Assembly (NCBI RefSeq): GCF_903645325.1
Contig: NZ_CAHJXQ010000008.1
Location: 1 to 64,000, forward strand
Reading direction: 5' to 3'
Length of the DNA stretch: 64,000 nucleotides
DNA from: Microbacterium tenebrionis
GTDB taxonomy: Bacteria; Actinomycetota; Actinomycetes; Actinomycetales; Microbacteriaceae
Shown: piece by piece, positions 55,244-62,609 of the stretch
Layout: the number at the start of each line of letters is the position of its first letter
Position numbering within the stretch: the first letter of the stretch is position 1
The notes under the pieces: model-generated
What the model was told of the DNA's origin: nothing
Database searches by the model: none
What the model saw: the letters and a program-made list of their open reading frames with translations, nothing else
Position numbers and translations under genes: made by a program

Positions 55244-56052
55244 ACGAGCAGGAGAACACCGGCTTCAAGGCCGTGGCGATCGTCACGGCGGTGATCGGCG
55301 GCATCGCGCTCGCCGGTGCGGGGACGACCGCCGCGTTCGGCGCCGTGAACGCCGTCGTCGACCGAGCGGATCGTTCCGCCACCGTCGACGCCAGCGGGGT
55401 CACCGACCTCGATGCCGACGTATCGGCCGGCGACGTCACGATCCGCTTCGGAGACGTCGACGAGGCCGAACTGCACGTGACGGGGGGCGATCGCGACTGG
55501 AAGATCGAGCGCGACGGAGACACACTGCGGCTGCACAACCCGGATCGCTGGTGGGGCTGGGGCGGCGACTGGTCGTGGTTCGGCGACTGGAACAGCGACG
55601 CGAGCGTCGAGCTCGTGCTGCCGCAGGATCTGTCCGGTCTGGATGCCGCACTCGACCTCAGCGCGGGACGCCTGGACGTCGAGGGCGACTTCGGCGAGCT
55701 CGACGTCGATGTCTCGGCCGGGGCGCTGCGGCTGACGGGCAGTGCTGACTCGGTGAGCGCCGACATGAGCGCCGGCGACGCCGATGTCGAGATCGCCGAC
55801 GCTGACACGGCATCCTTCGAGGTGTCCGCCGGCGAGTTCATCGCAACGCTCACCGGCTCGGCGCCCAGCGAGGTGAAGGTGGGCGTGAACGCCGGATCGC
55901 TCGAGCTGACGCTGCCCGACGTCGAGTACGACGTGACCCAGGATGTGAGCGCCGGATCGCTCGACAACGGGCTCAGGACCTCGTCGAGCGCCCGCAACGC
56001 GGTCGAGGTCGACCTGTCCGCCGGGAGCGTCGAACTCCGGGCTGCGGACTGA
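55240..56052 (+). CDS. DUF4097-type adhesin-like membrane protein
   Basis: A 270-residue protein with one N-terminal hydrophobic segment (about residues 10-37), then a repetitive beta-rich region. The motif VSAGD/LSAGR/VSAGA/MSAGD recurs every 17-25 residues at least eight times, forming a solenoid as in DUF4097/LiaX-like proteins. A Trp/Gly-rich insert (WWGWGGDWSWFGDW) sits near residue 105. In Firmicutes such proteins accompany LiaFSR-type envelope-stress systems. ATG overlaps the regulator stop by four bases. Confidence 0.82.
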   Translation: MNEQENTGFKAVAIVTAVIGGIALAGAGTTAAFGAVNAVVDRADRSATVDASGVTDLDADVSAGDVTIRFGDVDEAELHVTGGDRDWKIERDGDTLRLHNPDRWWGWGGDWSWFGDWNSDASVELVLPQDLSGLDAALDLSAGRLDVEGDFGELDVDVSAGALRLTGSADSVSADMSAGDADVEIADADTASFEVSAGEFIATLTGSAPSEVKVGVNAGSLELTLPDVEYDVTQDVSAGSLDNGLRTSSSARNAVEVDLSAGSVELRAAD

Positions 56053-56105
56053 TCAGCGTCGATTCGGATTTTCCGTCAAACTCCGGTAAAGTCTTGGAGG
56101 TTGAC

Positions 56106-56179
56106 GGGGCTATAGCTCAGGCGGTTAGAGCGCTTCACTGATAATGAAGAGGTCCCAGGTTCAAGTCCTGGTAGCCCCA
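56106..56179 (+). tRNA. tRNA-Ile (GAT anticodon)
   Basis: Cloverleaf of 74 bases: acceptor GGGGCTA/TAGCCCC, anticodon stem CTTCA/TGAAG with loop CTGATAA, T-arm with GGTTCAAGTCC. The 3' CCA is not encoded (CCG follows the discriminator A). It stands in the conserved position after the gyrA region. Confidence 0.96.
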
Positions 56180-56206
56180 CCGTTCCCTCCAATTCAATAC
56201 CCCTTC

Positions 56207-56279
56207 GGGGCCTTAGCTCAGTTGGTAGAGCGCCTGCTTTGCAAGCAGGATGTCAGGAGTTCGAATCTCCTAGGCTCCA
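56207..56279 (+). tRNA. tRNA-Ala (TGC anticodon)
   Basis: Cloverleaf of 73 bases: acceptor GGGGCCT/AGGCTCC, anticodon stem CCTGC/GCAGG with loop TTTGCAA, T-arm GAGTTCGAATCTC. CCA is not encoded. It follows tRNA-Ile by 27 bases and is probably co-transcribed. Confidence 0.96.
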
Positions 56280-56289
56280 CAGATACATC

Positions 56290-56336
56290 GAAACGGGCCC
56301 CTGCCGCACGAGACTTGTGCTGGCAGGGCCTGTTTC
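56290..56336 (+). terminator. Hairpin terminator after the tRNA pair
   Basis: A long stem pairs GAAACGGGCCCCTGCC with GGCAGGGCCTGTTTC (one bulge, one mismatch), with an inner GCAC/GTGC stem. It begins 11 bases after tRNA-Ala. Confidence 0.75.
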
Positions 56337-56343
56337 GTCGTGC

Positions 56344-56408
56344 GAGACGGGGTCTGTTGCACGAAACAGGTCGTGGCACCGCCCGTCTCGTGCGGCAAGC
56401 CCCGTCTC
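56344..56408. repeat. 65-bp palindromic element, family A, copy 3
   Basis: GAGACGGGG at 56344-56352 and CCCCGTCTC at 56400-56408; exactly the length of the copies at 3108 and 13279. It lies between the tRNA terminator and the 3' end of the DAHP synthase gene. Confidence 0.85.
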
Positions 56409-56423
56409 GATGCGCGAGCGGCC

Positions 56424-57503
56424 TCAACCGCGCCGCCGCCGCACGCCCTCCGCGAGGGCCTCGAGGGCAGCGGTCGTGGCATCCCACCCCATGCAGGCGT
56501 CCGTCACGCTCTGGCCGTAGACGAGCCGGGTCCGGCCCGCAGCCACGTCCAGCTTCTGGGCGCCTGCGACGAGGTTGCTCTCGAGCATGACGCCGGCGAT
56601 CGCGACGCCGTCGGTCGCGATCTGCTCGCCGAGCTCCGCCGCGACCAGCGCCTGACGCACGTGGTCCTTGCCGCTGTTGCCGTGGCTCGCGTCGATGATC
56701 ACGCGCGGGATGAGCATCGCGGCCTCCAGTCGAGCGGCTGCCTCGGCGACGTGGGCTGCGTCGTAGTTCGGGCCGTCCGCTCCCCCTCGGAGAATGATCG
56801 ACGTGTCGGGGTTGCCCGTCGTCGACACGAGGCTCGCACGGCCGTCGGCGCCGATCCCCAGGAACGCCTGCGGGGCGGATGCCGCGGCCGCAGCATCCAG
56901 CGCCACCTGGAGGCCGCCGTCCGTGCCGTTCTTGAAACCGATCGGCATGGATAGGCCTGATGCCAGCTGCCGATGGATCTGGCTCTCGGTGGTCCGCGCG
57001 CCGATCGCGCCCCACGTGATGAGGTCAGCGGTGTACTGCGGGCTGATCGGTTCGAGGAACTCCGTGGCGCACGGCATCCCCAGAGCCGTCACATCGCGCA
57101 GGAACCCGCGGGCCATCCGCAGCCCCGCCTCGATGTCGTGACTGCCGTCGAGGTGCGGGTCGTTGATGAGGCCCTTCCATCCCACCGTGGTGCGCGGCTT
57201 CTCGAAGTAGGTGCGCATGACGATCAGCAGGTCGTCGCGGTGCTCCTCAGCCGCTCGAACGAGGCGTCCGGCGTACTCGAGTCCCGCCGCCGTGTCGTGG
57301 ATCGAGCAGGGGCCGGCGACGACGAGCAGCCGGTCGTCCTCCCCCGCCATGATCGCCCTGACCTCGTCACGGGTGCGGGCGATGAGGCCGGCCCGCTCCT
57401 CCCCGATCGGAAGCTCGGCGGAGATGTCGCGGGGCGACGGGAGCGTCGTGAATCTCGAGACGTGCAGGTCGGCGGTGGTCTCGCTTGCGGTGATGGTGCT
57501 CAT
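56424..57503 (-). CDS. aroG: 3-deoxy-7-phosphoheptulonate (DAHP) synthase, type I
   Basis: A 359-residue enzyme condensing phosphoenolpyruvate and erythrose 4-phosphate, the first step of aromatic amino acid synthesis. Type I (AroF/G/H) signatures: VVAGPCSIHD (about residues 61-70), MRTYFEKPRTTVGWKGLINDP, 'AIGARTTESQIHRQLASGL' and 'GKDHVRQALVAAELGEQI', with IIDASHGNSGKD near the end. Which aromatic amino acid inhibits it is not clear. ATG 57503 has a GAGGA ribosome site. A short leader frame with aromatic codons and a hairpin lie upstream, suggesting attenuation. Confidence 0.94.
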   Translation of the reverse strand: MSTITASETTADLHVSRFTTLPSPRDISAELPIGEERAGLIARTRDEVRAIMAGEDDRLLVVAGPCSIHDTAAGLEYAGRLVRAAEEHRDDLLIVMRTYFEKPRTTVGWKGLINDPHLDGSHDIEAGLRMARGFLRDVTALGMPCATEFLEPISPQYTADLITWGAIGARTTESQIHRQLASGLSMPIGFKNGTDGGLQVALDAAAAASAPQAFLGIGADGRASLVSTTGNPDTSIILRGGADGPNYDAAHVAEAAARLEAAMLIPRVIIDASHGNSGKDHVRQALVAAELGEQIATDGVAIAGVMLESNLVAGAQKLDVAAGRTRLVYGQSVTDACMGWDATTAALEALAEGVRRRRG

Positions 57504-57559
57504 GGGTCCTGTTCCTCGTGAGGGCGGACCCGGATGCAGAGCCCGCCGTAAACGGCGAA

Positions 57560-57581
57560 AGCCAGAGCGAATGCTCTGGCT
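57560..57581 (-). promoter_or_regulatory. Putative attenuator hairpin of the DAHP synthase gene
   Basis: AGCCAGAGC pairs perfectly with GCTCTGGCT around ATTC, followed on the transcribed strand by TTCGCC and then GTTT. An upstream ten-base inverted repeat pairs GTCGGCTCTG (57630-57639, inside the leader frame) with CAGAGCCGAC (57583-57592). The leader arm can also pair with part of the attenuator stem (GCTCTGG/CCAGAGC). Confidence 0.6.
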
Positions 57582-57608
57582 CGTCGGCTCTGAAGGTGTC
57601 GGGATGCG

Positions 57609-57668
57609 TCAGATCATCGCCGGCCCCTCCAGAGCCGACTCGAAATACGCATACCAACGGGTTGTCAT
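57609..57668 (-). CDS. Putative leader peptide with Trp, Tyr and Phe codons
   Basis: A 19-codon frame from ATG 57668 to TGA 57609, 105 bases upstream of the DAHP synthase start. Residues 4-9 read RWYAYF: one Trp, two Tyr and one Phe codon close together, in front of the inverted repeats and hairpin. That is the arrangement expected of a transcription-attenuation leader sensing aromatic aminoacyl-tRNAs. TAGTGT lies seven bases before the ATG, so the peptide could be translated from the 5' end of the mRNA. Role inferred. Confidence 0.6.
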   Translation of the reverse strand: MTTRWYAYFESALEGPAMI

Positions 57669-57675
57669 GCGAAGA

Positions 57676-57681
57676 ACACTA
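57676..57681 (-). promoter_or_regulatory. Putative -10 box (TAGTGT) for the DAHP synthase leader
   Basis: TAnnnT hexamer seven bases before the leader-peptide ATG at 57668. No clear -35 element. Confidence 0.45.
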
Positions 57682-57763
57682 CCCCATCGAGACACCAAGG
57701 CCGCGCCCGCTGCCCCGCTGCTCGATTCCTGATGGATGCCGCGACGTGTGGGATGCTGGGGCC

Positions 57764-58909
57764 ATGACTGCCCTTCCGCACGAACTTCCGCACGACGACG
57801 TCGACCCCGGCGGGCTGCTCGAGTACTCGGTGGTGTTCACGGACCGCTCGCTCAATCACATGTCCGAGCGCTTCGTGGCGGCGATGCAGCAACTGCTCGG
57901 CATCCTCGACGAGGCGTACAACGCGCACACCTCCGCGGTCGTCCCCGGCGGCGGTACGTACGCGATGGAGGCCGTCGCCCGTCAACTGGCAACCGGGCGC
58001 CGCACCCTCGTGATCCGAAACGGACTGTTCTCGTTCCGCTGGTCGCAGATTCTGGATGCCGCCGGCATCAGCGACGACGTCACCGTGCTCACCGCGCGCC
58101 CCGACGGCGACGACGTCCAGGCGGCGTGGTCGCCCGTCCCGATCGACGAGGCGGTGGCCGCCGTCCGCGCTCGCCGCCCGGAGGTCGTCTTCGCACCGCA
58201 CGTCGAGACCGCGGCCGGGATGATCCTCCCCGACGACTACATCCGCGCGCTCGCCGATGCCGTGCACGAGGTCGGCGGTCTGTTCGTGCTCGACTGCATC
58301 GCCTCGGGCGCGATGTGGATCGACATGAAGGACCTCGGCGTCGACGTGCTGCTCAGCGCGCCGCAGAAGGGCTGGAGCGGAACACCTGCTGCGGGCTACG
58401 TCATGCTCAGCGAGGCCGGGCGGGAGGCCGTGACCACGCGCCCGTCCACGAGCTTCGCGATCGACCTCGCCAGGTGGCTCGCGATCGCCGACGAGTACCG
58501 GGCTGGTAGGCCTGCTTATCACGCGACGATGCCGACGGATGCCCTGGTGCGCAATCTCGCAGCCATGGTCGAGACGCGTGACCGGGGCTTCTCCGCCCTG
58601 AGAGACGCGCAGGTCGAGCTGGGGTCGCGCGTGCGCGAACTGCTGGCCGCGCGCGGGCTGCCGTCGGTCGCCGCGGACGGGTTCGCCGCCCCCGGCGTCG
58701 TCGTCGTGCACACCGATGACCCGGCTCTGAAGTCCGGCGCGGCGTTCAGGGAGCAGGGTCTGCAGATCGCGGCCGGCGTGCCGCTGCACTGCGACGAGCC
58801 CGAGGGGTTCTCGACGTTCCGCATCGGCCTGTTCGGACTCGACAAGTTCGCCGACGTCGACGGCACGGTCGCCCGCCTGGAGGCTGCGCTCGACGCGATG
58901 CATCGCTGA
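57764..58909 (+). CDS. Class V PLP-dependent aminotransferase
   Basis: A 381-residue fold-type I PLP enzyme related to serine-glyoxylate/alanine-glyoxylate aminotransferases. The phosphate-binding region reads VVPGGGTYAMEAVARQL; the PLP aspartate is in FVLDCIASGAMW and the Schiff-base lysine in LSAPQKGWSG (about residue 205). It would transfer an amino group between a small amino acid and an oxo acid; the exact pair is not predictable. ATG 57764 is chosen by homology; the frame is open further up inside the divergent leader. It is divergent from the DAHP synthase gene. Confidence 0.88.
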   Translation: MTALPHELPHDDVDPGGLLEYSVVFTDRSLNHMSERFVAAMQQLLGILDEAYNAHTSAVVPGGGTYAMEAVARQLATGRRTLVIRNGLFSFRWSQILDAAGISDDVTVLTARPDGDDVQAAWSPVPIDEAVAAVRARRPEVVFAPHVETAAGMILPDDYIRALADAVHEVGGLFVLDCIASGAMWIDMKDLGVDVLLSAPQKGWSGTPAAGYVMLSEAGREAVTTRPSTSFAIDLARWLAIADEYRAGRPAYHATMPTDALVRNLAAMVETRDRGFSALRDAQVELGSRVRELLAARGLPSVAADGFAAPGVVVVHTDDPALKSGAAFREQGLQIAAGVPLHCDEPEGFSTFRIGLFGLDKFADVDGTVARLEAALDAMHR

Positions 58910-59006
58910 ACGCGGGTCGTCGGGCCGGAGGACTCGCGAGCGGTCGCGTCCGGTGAGTTGACGATTCACGCCACCTCCCGCGGAGAGGAATGCCTGCGGC
59001 GCCGAG

Positions 59007-59012
59007 TATGGT
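59007..59012 (+). promoter_or_regulatory. Putative -10 box (TATGGT) of the Nudix gene
   Basis: TAnnnT hexamer six bases before the ATG at 59019; no ribosome site is present, supporting a leaderless transcript. Confidence 0.5.
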
Positions 59013-59018
59013 GAACCC

Positions 59019-59441
59019 ATGGATCTGCGCGTCGCTGCGTACGCCGTCATCACTGACGATGACGGCAGGGTGCTGTTGGCGCGCTGGACGGAGGGGCGCC
59101 GCGCCGCCTGGACCATGCCGGGCGGCGGGCTCGAACCGGGTGAGGATCCGGAGGACGCCGTGCGCCGCGAGGTCGACGAGGAGACCGGTTACGCGGTGCG
59201 CGTCGGCGAGCTGCTCGGCATCCACTCGCGCGTTATCCCGGCCGGACGCCGCACGCATCACGCGGATGCTCCGCTGCACACCCTGCGCATCGTCTACTCG
59301 GCGGACATCATCGGCGGCAGCCTCCGCTTCGAGGAGAACGGCTCGACCGACATGGCCGGATGGTTCACGCTCGACGAGGTCGCGAACCTGCAGCGCGTCA
59401 AGCTCGTCGACATCGCGCTGCGGATGGGCGGCGTTCTCTGA
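59019..59441 (+). CDS. Nudix hydrolase
   Basis: A 140-residue hydrolase of nucleoside diphosphate-linked compounds. The Nudix box GGGLEPGEDPEDAVRREVDEETG spans about residues 37-59 with all consensus Gly, Arg-Glu and Glu residues that bind magnesium. The rest of the fold has VLLARW early and AGWFTLDEV late. Substrate not predictable (MutT-like clean-up or nucleotide sugar). Short single-gene unit between the aminotransferase and the convergent YbaK gene. Confidence 0.92.
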   Translation: MDLRVAAYAVITDDDGRVLLARWTEGRRAAWTMPGGGLEPGEDPEDAVRREVDEETGYAVRVGELLGIHSRVIPAGRRTHHADAPLHTLRIVYSADIIGGSLRFEENGSTDMAGWFTLDEVANLQRVKLVDIALRMGGVL

Positions 59442-59448
59442 CCGTCGA

Positions 59449-59961
59449 CTACTCCGGAACCGAGATGTCGGCGACCGTCGCGCCGTAGGCGGCGATGAGG
59501 TCGTCGGCATCCACGAACAGGCTGTAGCCGTGGGCGCCGGCACCCATCGCGATGCGCTGGCCGACGATCGACTCATCGGCGTAGATCGGCCAGTCCGTCG
59601 TGCTGCCGATCGGCACGATGGTGCCGCGCTCGTAGCCGGTCGCCGCCAGGGCGAGCTCGGGCTCAGGGAGGCGCAGCTTGTTGACGCCGACGACGGCGCG
59701 CAGCTTGGGCCACGAGATCGATCGGCCGCCCGGGACCAGCGCGAAGAGATACGTATCGTCGCTGCGCTTCACGACGAGGGTCTTGACGATGCCGGATGCC
59801 GGGATGCCGAGCAGCTCCGCCGCTTCGTGGAGACTGCGCGCGTTCGGCCGCTCGCGGATCTCGATCTCGAGACCACGGGCGGCCGCGGCATCCCGGACGC
59901 GGGAAAGCCGCTCCGGCCCTTCGACGGGCTCAGGGCGCGGAGCGGCCGGTGCGGATGTCAC
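59449..59961 (-). CDS. YbaK/EbsC-type aminoacyl-tRNA deacylase
   Basis: A 170-residue member of the YbaK/ProX editing family that hydrolyses mischarged tRNA. Typical segments are ARSLHEAAELLGIPASGIVKT (the conserved lysine), YLFALVPGGRSISWPKLR and 'GTIVPIGSTTDWPIYADE', with FVDADDLIAAYGA near the end. The first 20 residues are non-conserved and include PEPVEG, encoded by a 19-bp dispersed repeat. GTG 59961 overlaps the stop of the upstream gene (GTGA). Confidence 0.85.
   Translation of the reverse strand: MTSAPAAPRPEPVEGPERLSRVRDAAAARGLEIEIRERPNARSLHEAAELLGIPASGIVKTLVVKRSDDTYLFALVPGGRSISWPKLRAVVGVNKLRLPEPELALAATGYERGTIVPIGSTTDWPIYADESIVGQRIAMGAGAHGYSLFVDADDLIAAYGATVADISVPE
59917..59935. repeat. 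19-bp palindromic repeat inside the YbaK-type gene
   Basis: CCCTTCGACGGGCTCAGGG, read in frame as PEPVEG near the N-terminus; same family as 30062 and 43937. Confidence 0.75.
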
Positions 59962-60455
59962 GCGTCGGGCGCGGACAGCGGGTCGTCGGCGACCCAGAGC
60001 TCGTCGTCGGTGCGCAGCGCCTGCCAGGCGGCGTAGAGCACGCCGGCGGCCGCAGCGGCGCCGAGGACGATCGCGATGATCGACCCGAGTCCCGGGCCCT
60101 GCTTCTTCTTGACGATGCGGCCTTTCGAGACGGTCAGTCCCTGGCGCTTCGCGTTGGCGACATCCCATGCCGACAGTGCGCTGCCGACGACACCGCCGAC
60201 GATCGGCACGACCTTGTCGTCGACGACGTGACGGCCGAGCTTGATGCCGCGGTCGACGGTCGGGGCGACCCGGCGGTTGTAGGCATGCTGGACGATGGGA
60301 AGAACCTGCTCGCGGCCGACGTTGCCGAGCTGGCGACCGGCTTCACGAGCGATGTCGGCGGCGTGGCCGACGAGCTCCTGCTGGTGCTCCCAGAGCTCGT
60401 TGGCGTCGTTCTGCAGACGGCGCAGCTGCTTCTTGCGCTTGCGGGTCAGACTCAC
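59958..60455 (-). CDS. Membrane protein of unknown function
   Basis: A 165-residue protein I do not recognise. A strongly basic start (TRKRKKQLRRLQND) and helical, amphipathic region (about residues 15-75) lead to GRHVVDDKVVPIVGGVVGSA, a basic KKKQG stretch and one hydrophobic segment (about residues 120-142). GTG 60455 has an AGGAGA ribosome site at good distance, so I prefer it over the longer frame to 60521. It overlaps the YbaK gene and is likely co-transcribed. Confidence 0.72.
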   Translation of the reverse strand: MSLTRKRKKQLRRLQNDANELWEHQQELVGHAADIAREAGRQLGNVGREQVLPIVQHAYNRRVAPTVDRGIKLGRHVVDDKVVPIVGGVVGSALSAWDVANAKRQGLTVSKGRIVKKKQGPGLGSIIAIVLGAAAAAGVLYAAWQALRTDDELWVADDPLSAPDA

Positions 60456-60613
60456 GATTGTTCTCCTGTCGATGGGGAGTACGGGTTCACCATCTTGCCA
60501 GAAGAGTCTGAGTACCGGCACTGATTCTGCCGCCCCTTGTCACGACGGGACGTCCCCGCTATTGTCCGGCCCGGTTCCGGCCCCCGCGCCGCATGCTCTG
60601 CGAGAATGGACAC

Positions 60614-61171
60614 ATGCCTCAGCACTCTCACGTCGCAACTCTGCACACCAACCACGGCGACATCGTCATCAACCTGTTCGGCGACCACGCCCCCAAGACG
60701 GTCAAGAACTTCGTCGGGCTCTCCGACGGCACGCAGGCCTGGACCGACCCGGCCACCGGCAAGCCCGGCGAGGGCGCGCTGTACACCGACGTCATCTTCC
60801 ACCGCATCATCCCGAACTTCATGATCCAGGGCGGCGACCCCCTCGGTCAGGGCGTCGGCGGCCCCGGCTACAACTTCAACGACGAGATCCACCCGGAACT
60901 GAACTTCAACGAGCCCTACATCCTCGCCATGGCCAACGCGGGTCTGCGCCGCAACGCCATCACGGGCGAGCTCGAGGGCACCAACGGCTCGCAGTTCTTC
61001 ATCACCACCGACCCGACGCCGTGGCTGATGGGCAAGCACACGATCTTCGGCGAGGTCGCCGACGACGCCTCGAAGAAGGTCGTCGACGAGATCGCCGCCG
61101 TCCGCACCGGCGCCGGCGACCGCCCGGTCGAGCCCGTCGTGCTGCACTCCGTCGACATCGCCGCCGTCTGA
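60614..61171 (+). CDS. ppiA: Peptidyl-prolyl cis-trans isomerase (cyclophilin A type)
   Basis: A 185-residue cytoplasmic cyclophilin that speeds proline isomerisation during folding. Active-site text: VIFHRIIPNFMIQGGDPLGQG, ILAMANAG...GSQFFITT and LMGKHTIFGEV. No signal peptide. ATG 60614 is chosen by family alignment; the frame extends seven codons up. This is the conserved ppiA position downstream of the gyrA-proximal tRNAs. Confidence 0.95.
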   Translation: MPQHSHVATLHTNHGDIVINLFGDHAPKTVKNFVGLSDGTQAWTDPATGKPGEGALYTDVIFHRIIPNFMIQGGDPLGQGVGGPGYNFNDEIHPELNFNEPYILAMANAGLRRNAITGELEGTNGSQFFITTDPTPWLMGKHTIFGEVADDASKKVVDEIAAVRTGAGDRPVEPVVLHSVDIAAV

Positions 61172-61194
61172 CGCGATAAGCCTGGCCGATCCGG

Positions 61195-62088
61195 ATGACG
61201 TCCTCTGAGTTCGCGAGCAACAGCGACAACTACTGCTATCGCCATCCGGATCGGCAGAGCTTCGTGCTCTGCCAGCGCTGCATGCGCACCATCTGCCCCG
61301 AATGCCAGACGCAGGCCGCCGTCGGCGTGATCTGCCCGGAGTGCATGAAGGACGACCGAGCGAATCGCTCCCCCGCGCAGAAGAAGGCCGCGCGGCGTTG
61401 GGGCGGAGCATCCGCATCGCCGATCGCCACAGCCCGCAGCGGCAAGCCCGTCGTCACCTACGCGCTGCTGATCATCACGTCCTTCATCAGCCTCGTGCAG
61501 CTCATCCCCGGCGTCGGCGACGCCGTGGGCGACGCGCTGCTGTTCGCCGCCGCGTATCTCTACCCCGACCTGTCCGGCGCTCCGTTCCAGCCATGGCGGA
61601 TGCTGACGACCCTGCTCGTGCACGGCAGCTTCATCCATCTTGCGTTGAACATGCTCGGGCTCTGGATGCTGGGCCAGATCCTTGAGCCGATGCTCGGACG
61701 CGCCCGCTACCTGGCCCTGTACCTGATCAGCGGCCTGGGGGGCTCGGTCATGGTCGCCCTCCTCGCTCCGAACGTCGCGACCGTCGGGGCATCCGGTGCG
61801 ATCTTCGGTCTCATGGCGGCCCTGCTCATCATCGGCCGGCACATCGGCGGGAACGTCACCGGCATCCTCATCGTGCTCGGTGTGAACTTCGCGATCGGGT
61901 TCGTCTTCGGCGGGATCGCGTGGCAGGCGCACCTCGGCGGTGCGATCGTCGGCGCGCTCGTCGCGCTCGTCTACACGCGCCCCCGCCGCAGGGATCAGCG
62001 CGTGTGGCAGATCGCCCTGCTCGGGGCCATCGCCGTGCTGCTGCTCGTCATCGTCTTCGTCGTGCCGCCCATCCTCGTCACCGCGTAG
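61195..62088 (+). CDS. Rhomboid family intramembrane serine protease
   Basis: A 297-residue protein. The N-terminal 60 residues carry a B-box-like zinc motif (CYRHPDR...CQRCMRTICPEC...CPEC), then six membrane helices. The catalytic serine is in VGASGAIFGLM (about residue 203) and the histidine in WQAHLGGAIVGAL (about 245); HGSFIHLALNM is the usual second-helix motif. It cleaves membrane proteins inside the bilayer; substrate unknown. Start ATG 61195 is 23 bases after ppiA, so co-transcription is likely. Confidence 0.93.
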   Translation: MTSSEFASNSDNYCYRHPDRQSFVLCQRCMRTICPECQTQAAVGVICPECMKDDRANRSPAQKKAARRWGGASASPIATARSGKPVVTYALLIITSFISLVQLIPGVGDAVGDALLFAAAYLYPDLSGAPFQPWRMLTTLLVHGSFIHLALNMLGLWMLGQILEPMLGRARYLALYLISGLGGSVMVALLAPNVATVGASGAIFGLMAALLIIGRHIGGNVTGILIVLGVNFAIGFVFGGIAWQAHLGGAIVGALVALVYTRPRRRDQRVWQIALLGAIAVLLLVIVFVVPPILVTA

Positions 62089-62168
62089 GCCACCACCACC
62101 GCCGCGGGCCACCACCGCGCAGCTCGGCGAAATCCTGGTCAGGCGTTGTTAACAGGGTTCTCCACCCC

Positions 62169-62221
62169 TGTGAATAACACCGGTGTAATTCTCCCCACCC
62201 TGTGCACAAGCCTGTGGATAA
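62169..62221. promoter_or_regulatory. Cluster of DnaA-box-like sequences near crgA
   Basis: TGTGAATAA (62169-62177), TGTGCACAA (62201-62209) and consensus TGTGGATAA (62213-62221) in the same orientation within 53 bases, next to TTCTCCACC (62158). The region lies between the convergent rhomboid and crgA genes, about 18 kb from oriC. Gap 62089-62251 holds no gene. Confidence 0.5.
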
Positions 62222-62251
62222 CTCTGGGTCGCGCCCGCGCAGGAGCACGAA

Positions 62252-62279
62252 AAAGCCCCCCGGCGAACCGGAGGGCTTT
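62252..62279 (-). terminator. Intrinsic terminator of crgA
   Basis: AAAGCCCTCCGG pairs with CCGGGGGGCTTT (one mismatch) around a short TTCG loop, followed on the transcribed strand by a T-run, 14 bases after the crgA stop. Confidence 0.85.
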
Positions 62280-62292
62280 GGTTGGCAGGCGG

Positions 62293-62532
62293 TCAGCGCC
62301 AGCGCGTGGTCATGAGGAAGCCGATGAGCGCGATGCCCAGGCCGATCGCGAGGTTCCACGACCCGATGCCCGGAATCGGCAGGGTCGCCCCCGACAAGTA
62401 GAACACGAGGATCCAGGCGAGGCCGAGCAGCATGAAGCCGAGCATGACGGGCTTGAACCAGACGGCGTTGGGTGCCTGCTCGCTCTCGGTGCGCTCGACG
62501 ATGGGCTCTTCGCTCTTCCGGTCACGTGCCAT
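62293..62532 (-). CDS. crgA: Cell division protein CrgA
   Basis: A 79-residue small membrane protein with a charged N-terminus and two helices (about residues 29-48 and 60-75), the usual CrgA form. It interacts with FtsZ/FtsQ/PBPs and links septum formation to the cell envelope in actinobacteria. ATG 62532 is preceded by TAGAAT at six bases (leaderless pattern). The gene is convergent with the rhomboid gene and divergent from the sortase gene. Confidence 0.93.
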   Translation of the reverse strand: MARDRKSEEPIVERTESEQAPNAVWFKPVMLGFMLLGLAWILVFYLSGATLPIPGIGSWNLAIGLGIALIGFLMTTRWR

Positions 62533-62538
62533 GCCGTC

Positions 62539-62544
62539 ATTCTA
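62539..62544 (-). promoter_or_regulatory. Putative -10 box (TAGAAT) of crgA
   Basis: TAnnnT hexamer six bases before the crgA ATG; a mirror arrangement serves the divergent sortase gene 53 bases away. Confidence 0.5.
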
Positions 62545-62596
62545 CCCAAGAGCCCGCCCGTTCCCATTCCCGGAATCGGCGGTCACCCGGCGCGGA

Positions 62597-62602
62597 TAGG
62601 AT
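62597..62602 (+). promoter_or_regulatory. Putative -10 box (TAGGAT) of the sortase gene
   Basis: TAnnnT hexamer seven bases before the ATG at 62610. Confidence 0.5.
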
Positions 62603-62609
62603 CGCACCT

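Noticed and set aside
56106..56408. Integration site at the tRNA genes
   Set aside because: Both tRNAs are complete, no duplicated tRNA end or integrase is present, and the adjacent 65-bp element also occurs away from tRNAs.
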